Source: Prevotellaceae bacterium UBA4332 (GTDB lineage Bacteria > Bacteroidota > Bacteroidia > Bacteroidales > Bacteroidaceae). Taken from it: a DNA stretch of 64,000 nucleotides. Positions 47,851-56,484 of the stretch are shown piece after piece. A model generated the notes under the pieces. It saw only the letters and a list, made by a program, of their open reading frames with translations, was not told the DNA's origin and did not search any database. The position numbers and the translations under genes were made by a program. The DNA is taken from assembly GCA_002394365.1 (NCBI GenBank), contig DGTQ01000011.1:13354-77353 (forward strand). Reading direction: 5' to 3'. Numbering within the stretch: the first letter of the stretch is position 1; each line of letters begins with the position of its first letter.

Positions 47851-49032
47851 TTAGTGGTGGAACAGACGTACGCCAGTGAATGCCATCGTGATGCCGTACT
47901 TGTCGCAGGTGTCAATGACATTATCGTCGCGCACTGAGCCACCAGCCTGTGCTATGTACTCCACACCGCTCTTGTGAGCACGCTCTATGTTGTCGCCGAA
48001 TGGGAAGAATGCGTCAGAGCCAAGAGAAACCTTGGTATTCTGTGCTATCCATGCCTTCTTCTCCTCGCGTGTCAGCGGCTCTGGCTTCTCGCTGAAGAAC
48101 TGCTGCCATGTGCCCTCAGCCAGTACGTCCTCGTAATCGTCTGAGATATACACGTCGATGGTGTTGTCGCGGTCGGCACGGCGTATGCCCTCCTTAAACG
48201 GCAGGTTCATTACCTTCGGACACTGGCGCAGCCACCATATATCAGCCTTGTTGCCTGCCAGACGTGTGCAGTGTATGCGGCTCTGCTGACCGGCACCTAT
48301 GCCGATAGCCTGACCGTCCTTCACGTAGCAAACGGAGTTAGACTGGGTGTATTTCAGCGTTATCAGGGCTATCATGAGGTCGCGCTTAGCCTCTGCAGTG
48401 AAGTTCTTTGACTTGGTAGGGATGTTCTGGAAGAGAGCATCGTCGGCAAGGTTCACCTCGTTGCGTCCCTGCTCGAAAGTCACACCGAAGCACTGCTTGG
48501 TCTCTACTGGAGCAGGCTTGTAGCTTGGGTCTATCTTGATGACATTGTATGTACCTTTGCGCTTCTCACGCAGTATCTGCAGAGCCTCCTCTGAGAATGA
48601 AGGAGCAATAACGCCGTCGCTCACCTCTCGCTTTATCAGCGTAGCCGTTGCTGCGTCGCACTCGTCAGAGAGAGCGATGAAGTCGCCGTAGCTCGACATA
48701 CGGTCGGCACCGCGAGCCCTCGCATAGGCACAAGCAATGGGAGAGAGAGGCAGCTTCACGTCGTCAACGAAGTAAATCTTCTTCAGAGTGTCGCTCAGTG
48801 GCAGACCTACGGCAGCACCAGCAGGGCTAACGTGCTTGAAACTTGCAGCAGCAGGCAGTCCCGTTGCCTCCTTCAGTTCCTTCACCAGCTGCCATGAGTT
48901 CAGGGCATCAAGGAAATTGATGTAGCCAGGACGACCGTTAAGCACTTCGATAGGCAGTTCGCCCTCGGTCATGTAAATGCGTGATGGCTTCTGGTTAGGG
49001 TTGCAGCCATACTTCAGTTCGAGTTCTTTCAT
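47851..49032 (-). CDS. purH: Stand-alone AICAR transformylase (PurH C-terminal domain)
   Basis: 393 residues corresponding only to the formyltransferase half of PurH; the N-terminal IMP cyclohydrolase (MGS-like) domain is missing and no separate gene for it is in the window. ASFKHVSPAGAAVG holds the catalytic Lys-His pair, LRYGCNPNQ-type KYGCNPNQKP opens the domain, and GIGAGQQSRIHCTRLAG and FFPFGDNIERAHKSGV are also diagnostic. It makes FAICAR from AICAR with 10-formyltetrahydrofolate in purine synthesis. Promoter: minus-strand TACCTTTG at 49068-49075. Confidence 0.9.
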   Translation of the reverse strand: MKELELKYGCNPNQKPSRIYMTEGELPIEVLNGRPGYINFLDALNSWQLVKELKEATGLPAAASFKHVSPAGAAVGLPLSDTLKKIYFVDDVKLPLSPIACAYARARGADRMSSYGDFIALSDECDAATATLIKREVSDGVIAPSFSEEALQILREKRKGTYNVIKIDPSYKPAPVETKQCFGVTFEQGRNEVNLADDALFQNIPTKSKNFTAEAKRDLMIALITLKYTQSNSVCYVKDGQAIGIGAGQQSRIHCTRLAGNKADIWWLRQCPKVMNLPFKEGIRRADRDNTIDVYISDDYEDVLAEGTWQQFFSEKPEPLTREEKKAWIAQNTKVSLGSDAFFPFGDNIERAHKSGVEYIAQAGGSVRDDNVIDTCDKYGITMAFTGVRLFHH

Positions 49033-49139
49033 TTCTATTTGCTTTTATGATTTCTTGTTTTGCCCTGCAAAGGTACAAAAAATAGTTGAAAGTTGAAAGT
49101 TGAAAGTTGAAAGTAGTTTACTTTTCACAGTTTTTTTGT

Positions 49140-49147
49140 TACCTTTG
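49140..49147 (+). promoter_or_regulatory. -7 element of the YARHG-domain gene
   Basis: TACCTTTG with a 28-base leader; TTTA at 49117-49120 is the nearest thing to a -33 element at 19-base spacing. It lies next to a GAAAGTT-type repeat (49084-49115) and is divergent from the purH promoter. Confidence 0.6.
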
Positions 49148-49175
49148 CACCGTATAAACTAATACTAATGTAGTT

Positions 49176-50291
49176 ATGAAAAAGTTTCTTACAGCAATCA
49201 TGTACCTCGTTGCCACTGTGGCAATGGCAAACGACGGCGTGTTTTTCGTTAATGGAAGTGAGCTTACTCCAGTACATGAGACTGACATAAGCATCAGCAA
49301 GGAGGTGCTCACCATCAGCATAGGCGATGACGGCTATGCTACGGTAGATGTGCAGTATGAGATGATGAACCATGGCAAGGCGAAGACAGTGCAAGTGGGC
49401 TTCGAGGCTAACGCGCCCTATAACGACACGGCGAAGCTCGACCCTTCGGGCAAGCACCCCTATATCAGCAACTTCACTGTGACGATGAACGATAAAGTGC
49501 TGAGTTACAAGAATGCGGTAGTGGCATCGCTCTATCAGGCACCCACCGACTTTAAGCCCTTAGACCTCAGCAAGTGGAAAACCACCGACGGAATGGACTT
49601 CGAGGGCTCGAACAACCTCTATGATGCCTCAACCGACAGCATCATCGGCTTCTCCTATGCCTATCTGTTTGCAGCACCTTTCCGCGAGGGTGTGAACACC
49701 ATACACCATACCTATCGCTACCGCCTCTCCTACGGAGTGTGGCGAGCCTTCGAGATACCCTACTGGCTCACTCCAGCCATGCGCTGGCAGAACAGGCAGA
49801 TTGACGACTTCACCCTGCGCATAAAGGCTGAGGACACTGCCAAGCACTTCTGCCTAAACGACTCGCTGTTCACCTCTGCTCCCTTCAAGATAGAAGGTGC
49901 GGGCAAGATGCGCACTGTCAAGCAGCCTTACGGAGGGCAGATGCTTGAGGTGGCACTGCGCAACGCTACCCTCGAGTGGCACGGCAGGAACTTCATTCCT
50001 CGCGACAACATCACCATCCTCGCTGCCGACATGCTCTATGGCGACCACGACAAACTGGGAGCTTTCTACGACAGGGGCGAGCACTACGTCCTCTGGGGCT
50101 TTATGGACAAAAAGCCCAGCAGGAAAATCCTGCGCAACCTGCCTTACGCCAACCGAGGCTACGTGTTTAAGAACAAGAAGCTGCAGCGTTATTTCTCCTC
50201 CTTGTGGTGGTATATGCCCGACCCACAGTGGCAAGCCTCAACATCCGACTTCACACCTCGCGAGTGGCAACTGATAAACGAGGGGAAATAA
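49176..50291 (+). CDS. Secreted protein with C-terminal YARHG domain
   Basis: 371 residues. Signal peptide 1-18 (MKKFLTAIMYLVATVAMA-N). The body (about 20-300) is a beta-rich DUF4424-like region (ELTPVHETDISISKEVLTISIGDDGYATVDVQYEM). The last ~60 residues, LRNLPYANRGYVFKNKKLQRYFSSLWWYMPD, match the YARHG extracellular domain found in many envelope proteins. Function unknown; perhaps a cell-wall-associated binding protein. It has its own promoter and converges on the pyrophosphatase gene. Confidence 0.8.
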   Translation: MKKFLTAIMYLVATVAMANDGVFFVNGSELTPVHETDISISKEVLTISIGDDGYATVDVQYEMMNHGKAKTVQVGFEANAPYNDTAKLDPSGKHPYISNFTVTMNDKVLSYKNAVVASLYQAPTDFKPLDLSKWKTTDGMDFEGSNNLYDASTDSIIGFSYAYLFAAPFREGVNTIHHTYRYRLSYGVWRAFEIPYWLTPAMRWQNRQIDDFTLRIKAEDTAKHFCLNDSLFTSAPFKIEGAGKMRTVKQPYGGQMLEVALRNATLEWHGRNFIPRDNITILAADMLYGDHDKLGAFYDRGEHYVLWGFMDKKPSRKILRNLPYANRGYVFKNKKLQRYFSSLWWYMPDPQWQASTSDFTPREWQLINEGK

Positions 50292-50323
50292 ATAATGCAC
50301 AAAATTCGAGCGGATTCTCGTTT

Positions 50324-50479
50324 GTTGTTCGTGACACTATATATACAGATGTCACGAACAACAGACAAAAATCTTTCCGCCGGCTGAGATGAAAATAATT
50401 GTTGTAGAAACTAAGCAAGGACATCTGGATACTTAGCAACCGCACGTGGAAGCTAAGCACCCAGATGTCCTTGCTTAGT
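50324..50479. terminator. Two strong inverted repeats between convergent genes
   Basis: First: a perfect 13-bp stem GTTGTTCGTGACA (50324-50336) with 50350-50362. Second: a perfect 20-bp stem, 50408-50427 with 50460-50479, containing an inner CTTAGC/GCTAAG hairpin (50431-50436 with 50451-50456). Neither has a clear T run, so termination is possible but not proven. The second is related to palindromes at 34481-34600. Confidence 0.7.
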
Positions 50480-50490
50480 TACCTTATATT

Positions 50491-52668
50491 TTAGATAAAT
50501 GCCACTGTCAAGCCTGCCATAACGATGCTTACCATCGACATGAGCTTGATAAGGATGTTGAGTGAAGGACCAGATGTATCCTTGAATGGGTCACCAACGG
50601 TATCGCCCACCACGGTAGCCTTGTGGCACTCTGAGCCCTTGCCACCGAAGTTGCCTTCCTCTACGTTCTTCTTTGCGTTATCCCACGCACCACCTGCATT
50701 ACTCATGAAGATAGCGAGGGTGAAGCCTGCTGCGAGTCCGCCAACGAGCAGACCCAGCACACCAGCCACACCAAGGATAACACCCACGAGGATAGGAATG
50801 ATGATGGCGAGCAGTGAAGGGAATATCATTTCACGCTGAGCCGAACGAGTAGAAATCTCTACGCAACGACCGTAGTCAGGAGTGGCTTTGCCCTCAAGTA
50901 TGCCCTTTATCTCGCGGAACTGACGGCGCACCTCCTTCACCATGTCCTCGGCAGCCCTGCCTACGGCACCCATTGTGATGCCCGAGAATAGGAACGCAGC
51001 CATAGCACCGATGAACACGCCTACGATAACCTTCGGGTTCATGAGGTTCACCTGGAAATAGTCCATGAAGGCTGGTATGTCGCCTATGTGCTTGTAAACC
51101 TCTGCCATGTGAGCATCGCCGTGCTCGGCAAGACGCTGCACAGCCTCCTTAATCTCCTCAATATATGAAGCGAGGAGAGCAAGAGCCGTGAGGGCAGCAC
51201 TGCCTATGGCAAAGCCCTTACCTGTAGCAGCTGTAGTATTGCCCAGAGCGTCGAGAGCGTCAGTGCGCTTGCGCACCTCCTCGCCCAACTCGCTCATCTC
51301 AGCATTGCCACCCGCATTGTCGGCAATAGGACCGTAAGCATCCGTAGCCAACGTGATGCCCAGAGTAGAGAGCATACCCACAGCAGCGATGCCCACGCCG
51401 TAGAGTCCCTTAGAGAGCGCCTCGGCATTTACGTCCATCGAGAAGCCGTTGGCGCAGAGGTAAGAGAGCATGATGGCAACAGAAATAGTCACCACAGGTA
51501 TCATGGTTGAAATCATGCCTGTGCCCACACCCTTGATGATTACGGTAGCAGCACCCGTCTGCGAAGCAGCACTGATTTCCTGTGTCGGCTTATATGAATG
51601 AGAGGTATAGTACTCCGTTGCCTGACCTATGATTACGCCAGCCAGCAGACCTACGATGACAGAGCATGAAACCTGTGCCCAGTTAGGTATGCCCAGCAGA
51701 TAGAGTATGGCGAATGTAGCCACTGCTATGAGGGCGGCACTCACGTTAGTACCCAGACCGAGCGAATGTAGCAGCTCCTTCATCGTAGCACCCTCTCTGG
51801 TGCGCACGAGGAATATGCCGAACAGAGAGAGGAAGATACCTACTGCTGCGATTATCATCGGAGCAATGACGTAGCTGAGCTGCAGCTCCGTGCCAAGATA
51901 GGCCGTAGCGCCCAGCGCAGCAGTAGAGAGGATAGAGCCGCAGTAAGACTCATAGAGGTCGGCACCCATGCCAGCAACATCGCCCACGTTGTCGCCCACG
52001 TTGTCGGCTATCGTAGCAGGGTTGCGTGGGTCATCCTCAGGTATGTCAGCCTCCACCTTGCCCACAATGTCGGCACCCACATCGGCAGCCTTGGTGTATA
52101 TGCCGCCACCCACACGGGCAAAGAGAGCCTGCGTAGAAGCACCCATGCCAAAGGTGAGCATAGTGGTAGTAATCGTTATCAGGCTGTTTACGCCAGCCGC
52201 ATTGAGCACCACGAACCAGATGGCGATATCGAGCAATCCGAGACCTACCACCGTCAAGCCCATCACGGCACCAGAACGGAAAGCCACCTTCAGACCAGCG
52301 TCAAGACTGTGGCGGGCAGCATTTGCCGTGCGAGCCGAAGCATAAGTAGCCGTCTTCATGCCGAAGAAGCCAGCCAAGCCAGAGAAGAAACCACCCGTGA
52401 GGAAAGCAAAAGGCACCCAGGGGTTCTGCAACTGGAAGCCGTAAGCCATCACGGAAAAGATAATGGCAAGAACCACGAAAACGATTGTTACAACCTTGTA
52501 CTGCTGCTTCAGGTAAGCCATAGCACCCTTGCGCACGTGCTCAGCTATTTCCCTCATGCGGTCAGTACCCTCGTCAGCCTTCTTCATCTGCATGAAGAAG
52601 AACAGAGCCATACCCAGCGCCACCACCGATGCCACAGGTACGAGCCAGAAAACACTTGGAATGTTCAT
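50491..52668 (-). CDS. hppA: Membrane-bound ion-pumping pyrophosphatase
   Basis: 725 residues with about 16 membrane helices. KAADVGADIVGKVEADIPEDDPRNPATIADNVGDNVGD is the acidic substrate and magnesium site, repeated in mirrored form near the C-terminus (GSECHKATVVGDTVGDPFKDTSGPS). It couples pyrophosphate hydrolysis to H+ or Na+ export. GNTTAATGKGF has alanine where potassium-independent enzymes have lysine, so it is probably potassium-dependent and may pump sodium. Minus-strand TAATTTTG at 52742-52749 is a likely -7 element. Confidence 0.95.
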   Translation of the reverse strand: MNIPSVFWLVPVASVVALGMALFFFMQMKKADEGTDRMREIAEHVRKGAMAYLKQQYKVVTIVFVVLAIIFSVMAYGFQLQNPWVPFAFLTGGFFSGLAGFFGMKTATYASARTANAARHSLDAGLKVAFRSGAVMGLTVVGLGLLDIAIWFVVLNAAGVNSLITITTTMLTFGMGASTQALFARVGGGIYTKAADVGADIVGKVEADIPEDDPRNPATIADNVGDNVGDVAGMGADLYESYCGSILSTAALGATAYLGTELQLSYVIAPMIIAAVGIFLSLFGIFLVRTREGATMKELLHSLGLGTNVSAALIAVATFAILYLLGIPNWAQVSCSVIVGLLAGVIIGQATEYYTSHSYKPTQEISAASQTGAATVIIKGVGTGMISTMIPVVTISVAIMLSYLCANGFSMDVNAEALSKGLYGVGIAAVGMLSTLGITLATDAYGPIADNAGGNAEMSELGEEVRKRTDALDALGNTTAATGKGFAIGSAALTALALLASYIEEIKEAVQRLAEHGDAHMAEVYKHIGDIPAFMDYFQVNLMNPKVIVGVFIGAMAAFLFSGITMGAVGRAAEDMVKEVRRQFREIKGILEGKATPDYGRCVEISTRSAQREMIFPSLLAIIIPILVGVILGVAGVLGLLVGGLAAGFTLAIFMSNAGGAWDNAKKNVEEGNFGGKGSECHKATVVGDTVGDPFKDTSGPSLNILIKLMSMVSIVMAGLTVAFI

Positions 52669-52812
52669 AATTGTAGTTATAAATTTTGAAGTTTAGTTAG
52701 TAAGCAGTTCGTTAATAAAAACGCAATACGCAAAATCGTGGCAAAATTACGAAAAAACTTTTATTCCGAAAAGTATTTTTACAAAGAAATAGCATAATTC
52801 GGAAAATATTAG

Positions 52813-52820
52813 TACATTTG
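52813..52820 (+). promoter_or_regulatory. -7 element four bases before the TPR gene start
   Basis: TACATTTG at 52813-52820 and ATG at 52825. If it is used, the transcript begins at or within a few bases of the start codon (leaderless). Confidence 0.5.
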
Positions 52821-52824
52821 CAGC

Positions 52825-53778
52825 ATGAAAAAAAGAATATTACTACTAAGTTTCTTACTAAGTATTTTCGTTCTCAACATGGCTAAGGCTCAGAAGAGCC
52901 CTGATGCCATAGATTATTACAACCACCTTGCCTACCGCTGTCATGAGAAGGGCGACAAGGCAGGTGCAGCAAAGAATTTTCTTCTCTATCTTGAGGAACC
53001 CCGCCGCAGGGGAATGACCGCCGCACAGCAGGACTCTCTCTACAAAGCCGACAAGAGAGTTTACGACCAGGCAGCCGTAAACGCTATGTACCTCTTCTTC
53101 TCCACAGGCGACATGGACGGAGTGCTGAAGGCTATGCCATACGGCAGACGCATAGAGAAGGGAGTTTCCAACGTATATATCACCTCTATGGAAGCAGCCA
53201 AGGAGAAGGGTATGAACGACCTGTATCTTGAGCTGCTTAAAGAGGGAGTGGTGAAGTGTCCGCAGAACGAGAGCTTTGCTGACCAGCTGATAGAATACTA
53301 CGAAAAGACAGGCAACCCCAGCAAGGCGCAAGCAGAACTCGATAATCTCATAGCACAACACCCTGAGAGTGCCGACCTATGGTACATAAAGGGTGCATTA
53401 TATTTCAATGCCGAGAAGCGTGACAATATCTCTGCCCGCAGTTGTTTCTCTAAAGCTATAGCCCTTGATGAACAGCACGTGCGTGCTTGTGCAGCTATGG
53501 GCAATACATATATACAGGACGTCAACGAACTGCGCAATCAGGGCAAATTCCCGCTCTTCTTCTCTGGCAGCAACCAGCAAGTGAAACAATCCGTATATAA
53601 AAAGGAACTTGCCGAAGTGCAGACATACTACTACAATGCCCGCACATACCTTGAAATGGCACGTCGCATGGCACCCGAGAAATACCCTCTGTGGGGTGAG
53701 CAGCTCCTGTCTTGCTACAAGATTCTCAACCAGAAAGACAAGTACGATGCTCTGTATAAAGAAATGAACGAGGAATAA
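52825..53778 (+). CDS. Periplasmic TPR protein
   Basis: 317 residues. Signal peptide 1-22 (NMAKA-Q). About six helical repeats, including AIDYYNHLAYRCHEKGDKAGAAKNFLLYLEE and DNISARSCFSKAIALDEQHVRACAAMGNTY. No catalytic motif. Similar short TPR proteins are widespread in Bacteroidales envelopes and are of unknown function. It stands alone, divergent from the pyrophosphatase gene; GTTAACG-type repeats at 53785-53810 separate it from the convergent transporter gene. Confidence 0.8.
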   Translation: MKKRILLLSFLLSIFVLNMAKAQKSPDAIDYYNHLAYRCHEKGDKAGAAKNFLLYLEEPRRRGMTAAQQDSLYKADKRVYDQAAVNAMYLFFSTGDMDGVLKAMPYGRRIEKGVSNVYITSMEAAKEKGMNDLYLELLKEGVVKCPQNESFADQLIEYYEKTGNPSKAQAELDNLIAQHPESADLWYIKGALYFNAEKRDNISARSCFSKAIALDEQHVRACAAMGNTYIQDVNELRNQGKFPLFFSGSNQQVKQSVYKKELAEVQTYYYNARTYLEMARRMAPEKYPLWGEQLLSCYKILNQKDKYDALYKEMNEE

Positions 53779-53804
53779 TTTCAACGTTAACGCTAACTTT
53801 AACG

Positions 53805-55046
53805 TTAACTGACGTCGGGCGAGAGTTTGCCACGCAGAAAGAAAGCCTTTGTGGAGATAAAGAACATTGCCACCCCCACGGCGTTGACAAAGGCTACAGT
53901 CCAGAAGGCGGCACTATAGCCCCAGACCTCACTTATCACTCCTCCCGCAAGAATACCTATTCCCATACCAGCGTCCCACGCTGTGAGTATGGTGGAGTTG
54001 GCAGTACCACGCCTATTGTTGTTTGCCATGCAGATAGTCATATTCTGAAACGCAGGCCACATGTGACCATTACCCAGACCTATCAACAGAGCAGAGAGGT
54101 AGTAACAGCCTTGCCTTGCCATCTCCACATGAGAAGAAAACAGAGATGGCAGTATAAATAAAGTATAACCTACGAGAGAGATAACCATTCCGCTGCCAGC
54201 ATTATGAGTAAGTTTGCCTTTTCTTAATGCCCTACCCCCTTGCAAACGACTCAACATCAGTCCTATGGAACAAAGCATGAAATACACACCCGTACCGCCC
54301 GTTATGCCTAATACCTGCTTACCATAGATAGCAAGATAGTTACTCAGCACACCAAAGCAGAAGCCAAAACACACCATGTTTACAGCTATTAGCCACGCAG
54401 ACACAAGGAAGAAACGGTCAAAGCTGATTATGCTTTTTTTGACAGTGGGAAGTCCTGAACTTTCAACCTTTGTCGGTGTCTTTTTGGGGGTAACGACTGT
54501 TGCGTCAACCAGCCATCCAGCACATGCCACAATAAGGGCGAGCCAGAAAAGAAACGAGAAACTATGCGTAAACTGATACAGCGCTATACCTATAGATGGG
54601 GCTATCGCCATAGCAAGGTTGTTGCTCAGTCCGTAGTAGCCTATGCCCTCAGTACGCCGACTTGAGGGGAGCACATCTATTGCAACGGTGGAGTTAGCTA
54701 CGGTAAGTGCTCCGAAAGGTCCTCCGTGCAATGTTCTTATAATGGTAAATATCAACAACGTTGAAGCAGCAAGGTAGCCCGCAAAAAACATGGCGAAACC
54801 TCCGAAACACACCATGAGCACTGTCTTTCGCGGAAAAGTATCTACCAAAAAACCACTAAAGGGACGACACAACAAAGCCGTGATGGTGTAGCCAGACAAC
54901 ACCAGTCCTATCACATCCTTGGTAGCCCCGAAGTGCTCGCTGAGGTATAGCGGCAACAACGGGGTCAGGATGTAAAATGCAAAAAACAAGGTGAAGTTTG
55001 CCAACATCACCTTGCAGTAATTTCTATTCCAAAGTCTTTCCTTCAA
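53805..55046 (-). CDS. Major facilitator superfamily transporter
   Basis: 413 residues with 12 predicted membrane helices. GLVLSGYTITALLCRPFSGFLVDTFPRKTVLMV is the MFS loop 2-3 signature, and RTLHGGPFGALTVANSTVAIDVLPSSRRTEGIGYYGLSNNLAMA is the helix 4-5 region typical of drug-efflux and sugar-efflux permeases. Substrate unknown. The lipoprotein gene ends two bases before it starts, so the two are probably cotranscribed. Residues about 180-200 form the central cytoplasmic loop. Confidence 0.85.
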   Translation of the reverse strand: MKERLWNRNYCKVMLANFTLFFAFYILTPLLPLYLSEHFGATKDVIGLVLSGYTITALLCRPFSGFLVDTFPRKTVLMVCFGGFAMFFAGYLAASTLLIFTIIRTLHGGPFGALTVANSTVAIDVLPSSRRTEGIGYYGLSNNLAMAIAPSIGIALYQFTHSFSFLFWLALIVACAGWLVDATVVTPKKTPTKVESSGLPTVKKSIISFDRFFLVSAWLIAVNMVCFGFCFGVLSNYLAIYGKQVLGITGGTGVYFMLCSIGLMLSRLQGGRALRKGKLTHNAGSGMVISLVGYTLFILPSLFSSHVEMARQGCYYLSALLIGLGNGHMWPAFQNMTICMANNNRRGTANSTILTAWDAGMGIGILAGGVISEVWGYSAAFWTVAFVNAVGVAMFFISTKAFFLRGKLSPDVS

Positions 55047-55048
55047 GA

Positions 55049-55663
55049 TTACAATCCCAAAGACTTCTTAGCGTTAGCGGCAGCATTGTCGATAGCGCTG
55101 CTTGCCTTAGCCTTAGCAGCCTCCTTTGCTTCTTCTGCCTTCTTGTTTGCTGCTTCCTTAGCCTCTTCTACTTTCTTATTAGTGGCTTCCTTGGCAGCCT
55201 CTGCCTGCTCCTTAGCTGCGTCGGCAGCAGCGTCCTTTACGTCAGCGGCATCACCGACGAGTTTGTCAATAGCACCAGACAGACCATCTGCAGCACCTTC
55301 TGATGTAAGGGCATTAACAGCAGCTGTAGCGGCAGCATTGCCTGCAAAAGCCTCCTTGATACTTGCCTCGTTGTCCTTTACAAACTTCTGAACCTTAGCT
55401 ACATACTCCTTTGCCAGTTCTGGGTTCTGCTTTACGAGTTCAGCAATCTTTGCCTTGCACTGCTCCAGAACGCTGTTGAGTTTGTTGGCATCTTTGCTGG
55501 CGATGGCAGCCTTCAGTGCGTCAATCACACCATTTGCCTCTGCCTGTGCCAGAGAATCCGTTACTGCTACTGAATCAACAGCCTCGCCTTGCTGAGTCTT
55601 GTTGCCACATGATGTAAAACCAATGGCTGCTACAGCCATCACTACGAAAAGAATCTTTTTCAT
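55049..55663 (-). CDS. Lipoprotein with LEA-like Ala/Lys/Glu repeats
   Basis: 204 residues. Lipoprotein signal (GFTSC). After a helical region, the last ~70 residues are an amphipathic repeat of about 11 residues (AAKEATNKKVEEAKEAANKK and variants) like group 3 LEA proteins or apolipoprotein-like helices. Tail repeats of this kind can bind membranes or protect proteins during drying and stress. It starts ~100 bases after upp on the same strand and runs into the MFS transporter gene. Confidence 0.75.
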   Translation of the reverse strand: MKKILFVVMAVAAIGFTSCGNKTQQGEAVDSVAVTDSLAQAEANGVIDALKAAIASKDANKLNSVLEQCKAKIAELVKQNPELAKEYVAKVQKFVKDNEASIKEAFAGNAAATAAVNALTSEGAADGLSGAIDKLVGDAADVKDAAADAAKEQAEAAKEATNKKVEEAKEAANKKAEEAKEAAKAKASSAIDNAAANAKKSLGL

Positions 55664-55761
55664 TGTCTTTGTTTGTTTTTTGAGTTAGTTATTATTTTTG
55701 ATGGGTAAATGATAGCTCCAACCTTGCTCTTTCCATGCTTTAGCAGTGCTACAGCTATGCT

Positions 55762-56424
55762 CTAAGACAGCTTGTCGCCGTACATCAGGTCACCGGCATC
55801 GCCCAGGCCAGGAACAATGTACTTGCGCTCATTGAGTATAGGGTCGATGGCAGCTGTATAGAGCACTATGTTTGTGTTAGGGAATTTTTCGTTCAGGCGT
55901 GCTATGCCCTCCTCGGTTGCTATTACAGATGCCAGCACGATGCGCCTCGGCACACCCTTGGTGATGAAGGCGTTGTGGGCGAGGATAAGGCTCTCGCCCG
56001 TTGCCAGCATGGGGTCAACGAGTATGAAGGTCTTGTGGCTGAGGTCAGGAGTGGCTAAATACTCTATGTGCACGTCGATGTTGCTGCACTCGCGGTCGGT
56101 ATAATAGCGATAGGCAGAGAGAAAGGCGTTGCCTGCATTGTCGAATATATCGAGAAAGCCCTGATGGAAGGGCAGTCCCGCCCTGAAGACGGTGCCTATC
56201 ACCACCTTGTCCTTTGGCAACTTCATCTTTGCCGTTGCCAGGGGTGTCACCACCTCCTTCTCTTCATACCTCAGCGTCTTGCTTATCTCGTATGCCATAA
56301 GACTGCCTATGCGCCTTACGTTGTTACGGAAACGCATACGGTCTTTCTGTATGTCAACATTGCGTAGCTCAGCTACAAACTGGTTAATGATGGAGTTTTT
56401 CTCTCCCAAGTTTATCACTTTCAT
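55762..56424 (-). CDS. upp: Uracil phosphoribosyltransferase
   Basis: 220 residues. ILVDPMLATGESLILA is the PRPP-binding loop, VIGTVFRAGLPFHQGFLDIF and IVLYTAAIDPILNERKYIVPGLGDAGDLMYG complete the UPRTase pattern. It converts uracil and PRPP to UMP. It lies 60 bases after the uracil permease gene on the same strand, so uptake and salvage are probably one operon. Confidence 0.95.
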   Translation of the reverse strand: MKVINLGEKNSIINQFVAELRNVDIQKDRMRFRNNVRRIGSLMAYEISKTLRYEEKEVVTPLATAKMKLPKDKVVIGTVFRAGLPFHQGFLDIFDNAGNAFLSAYRYYTDRECSNIDVHIEYLATPDLSHKTFILVDPMLATGESLILAHNAFITKGVPRRIVLASVIATEEGIARLNEKFPNTNIVLYTAAIDPILNERKYIVPGLGDAGDLMYGDKLS

Positions 56425-56484
56425 AAACTGTAGTTTTACTTTATTCCTTATTCCAAATAACCCTATTCCTTATTCCATTCACCC

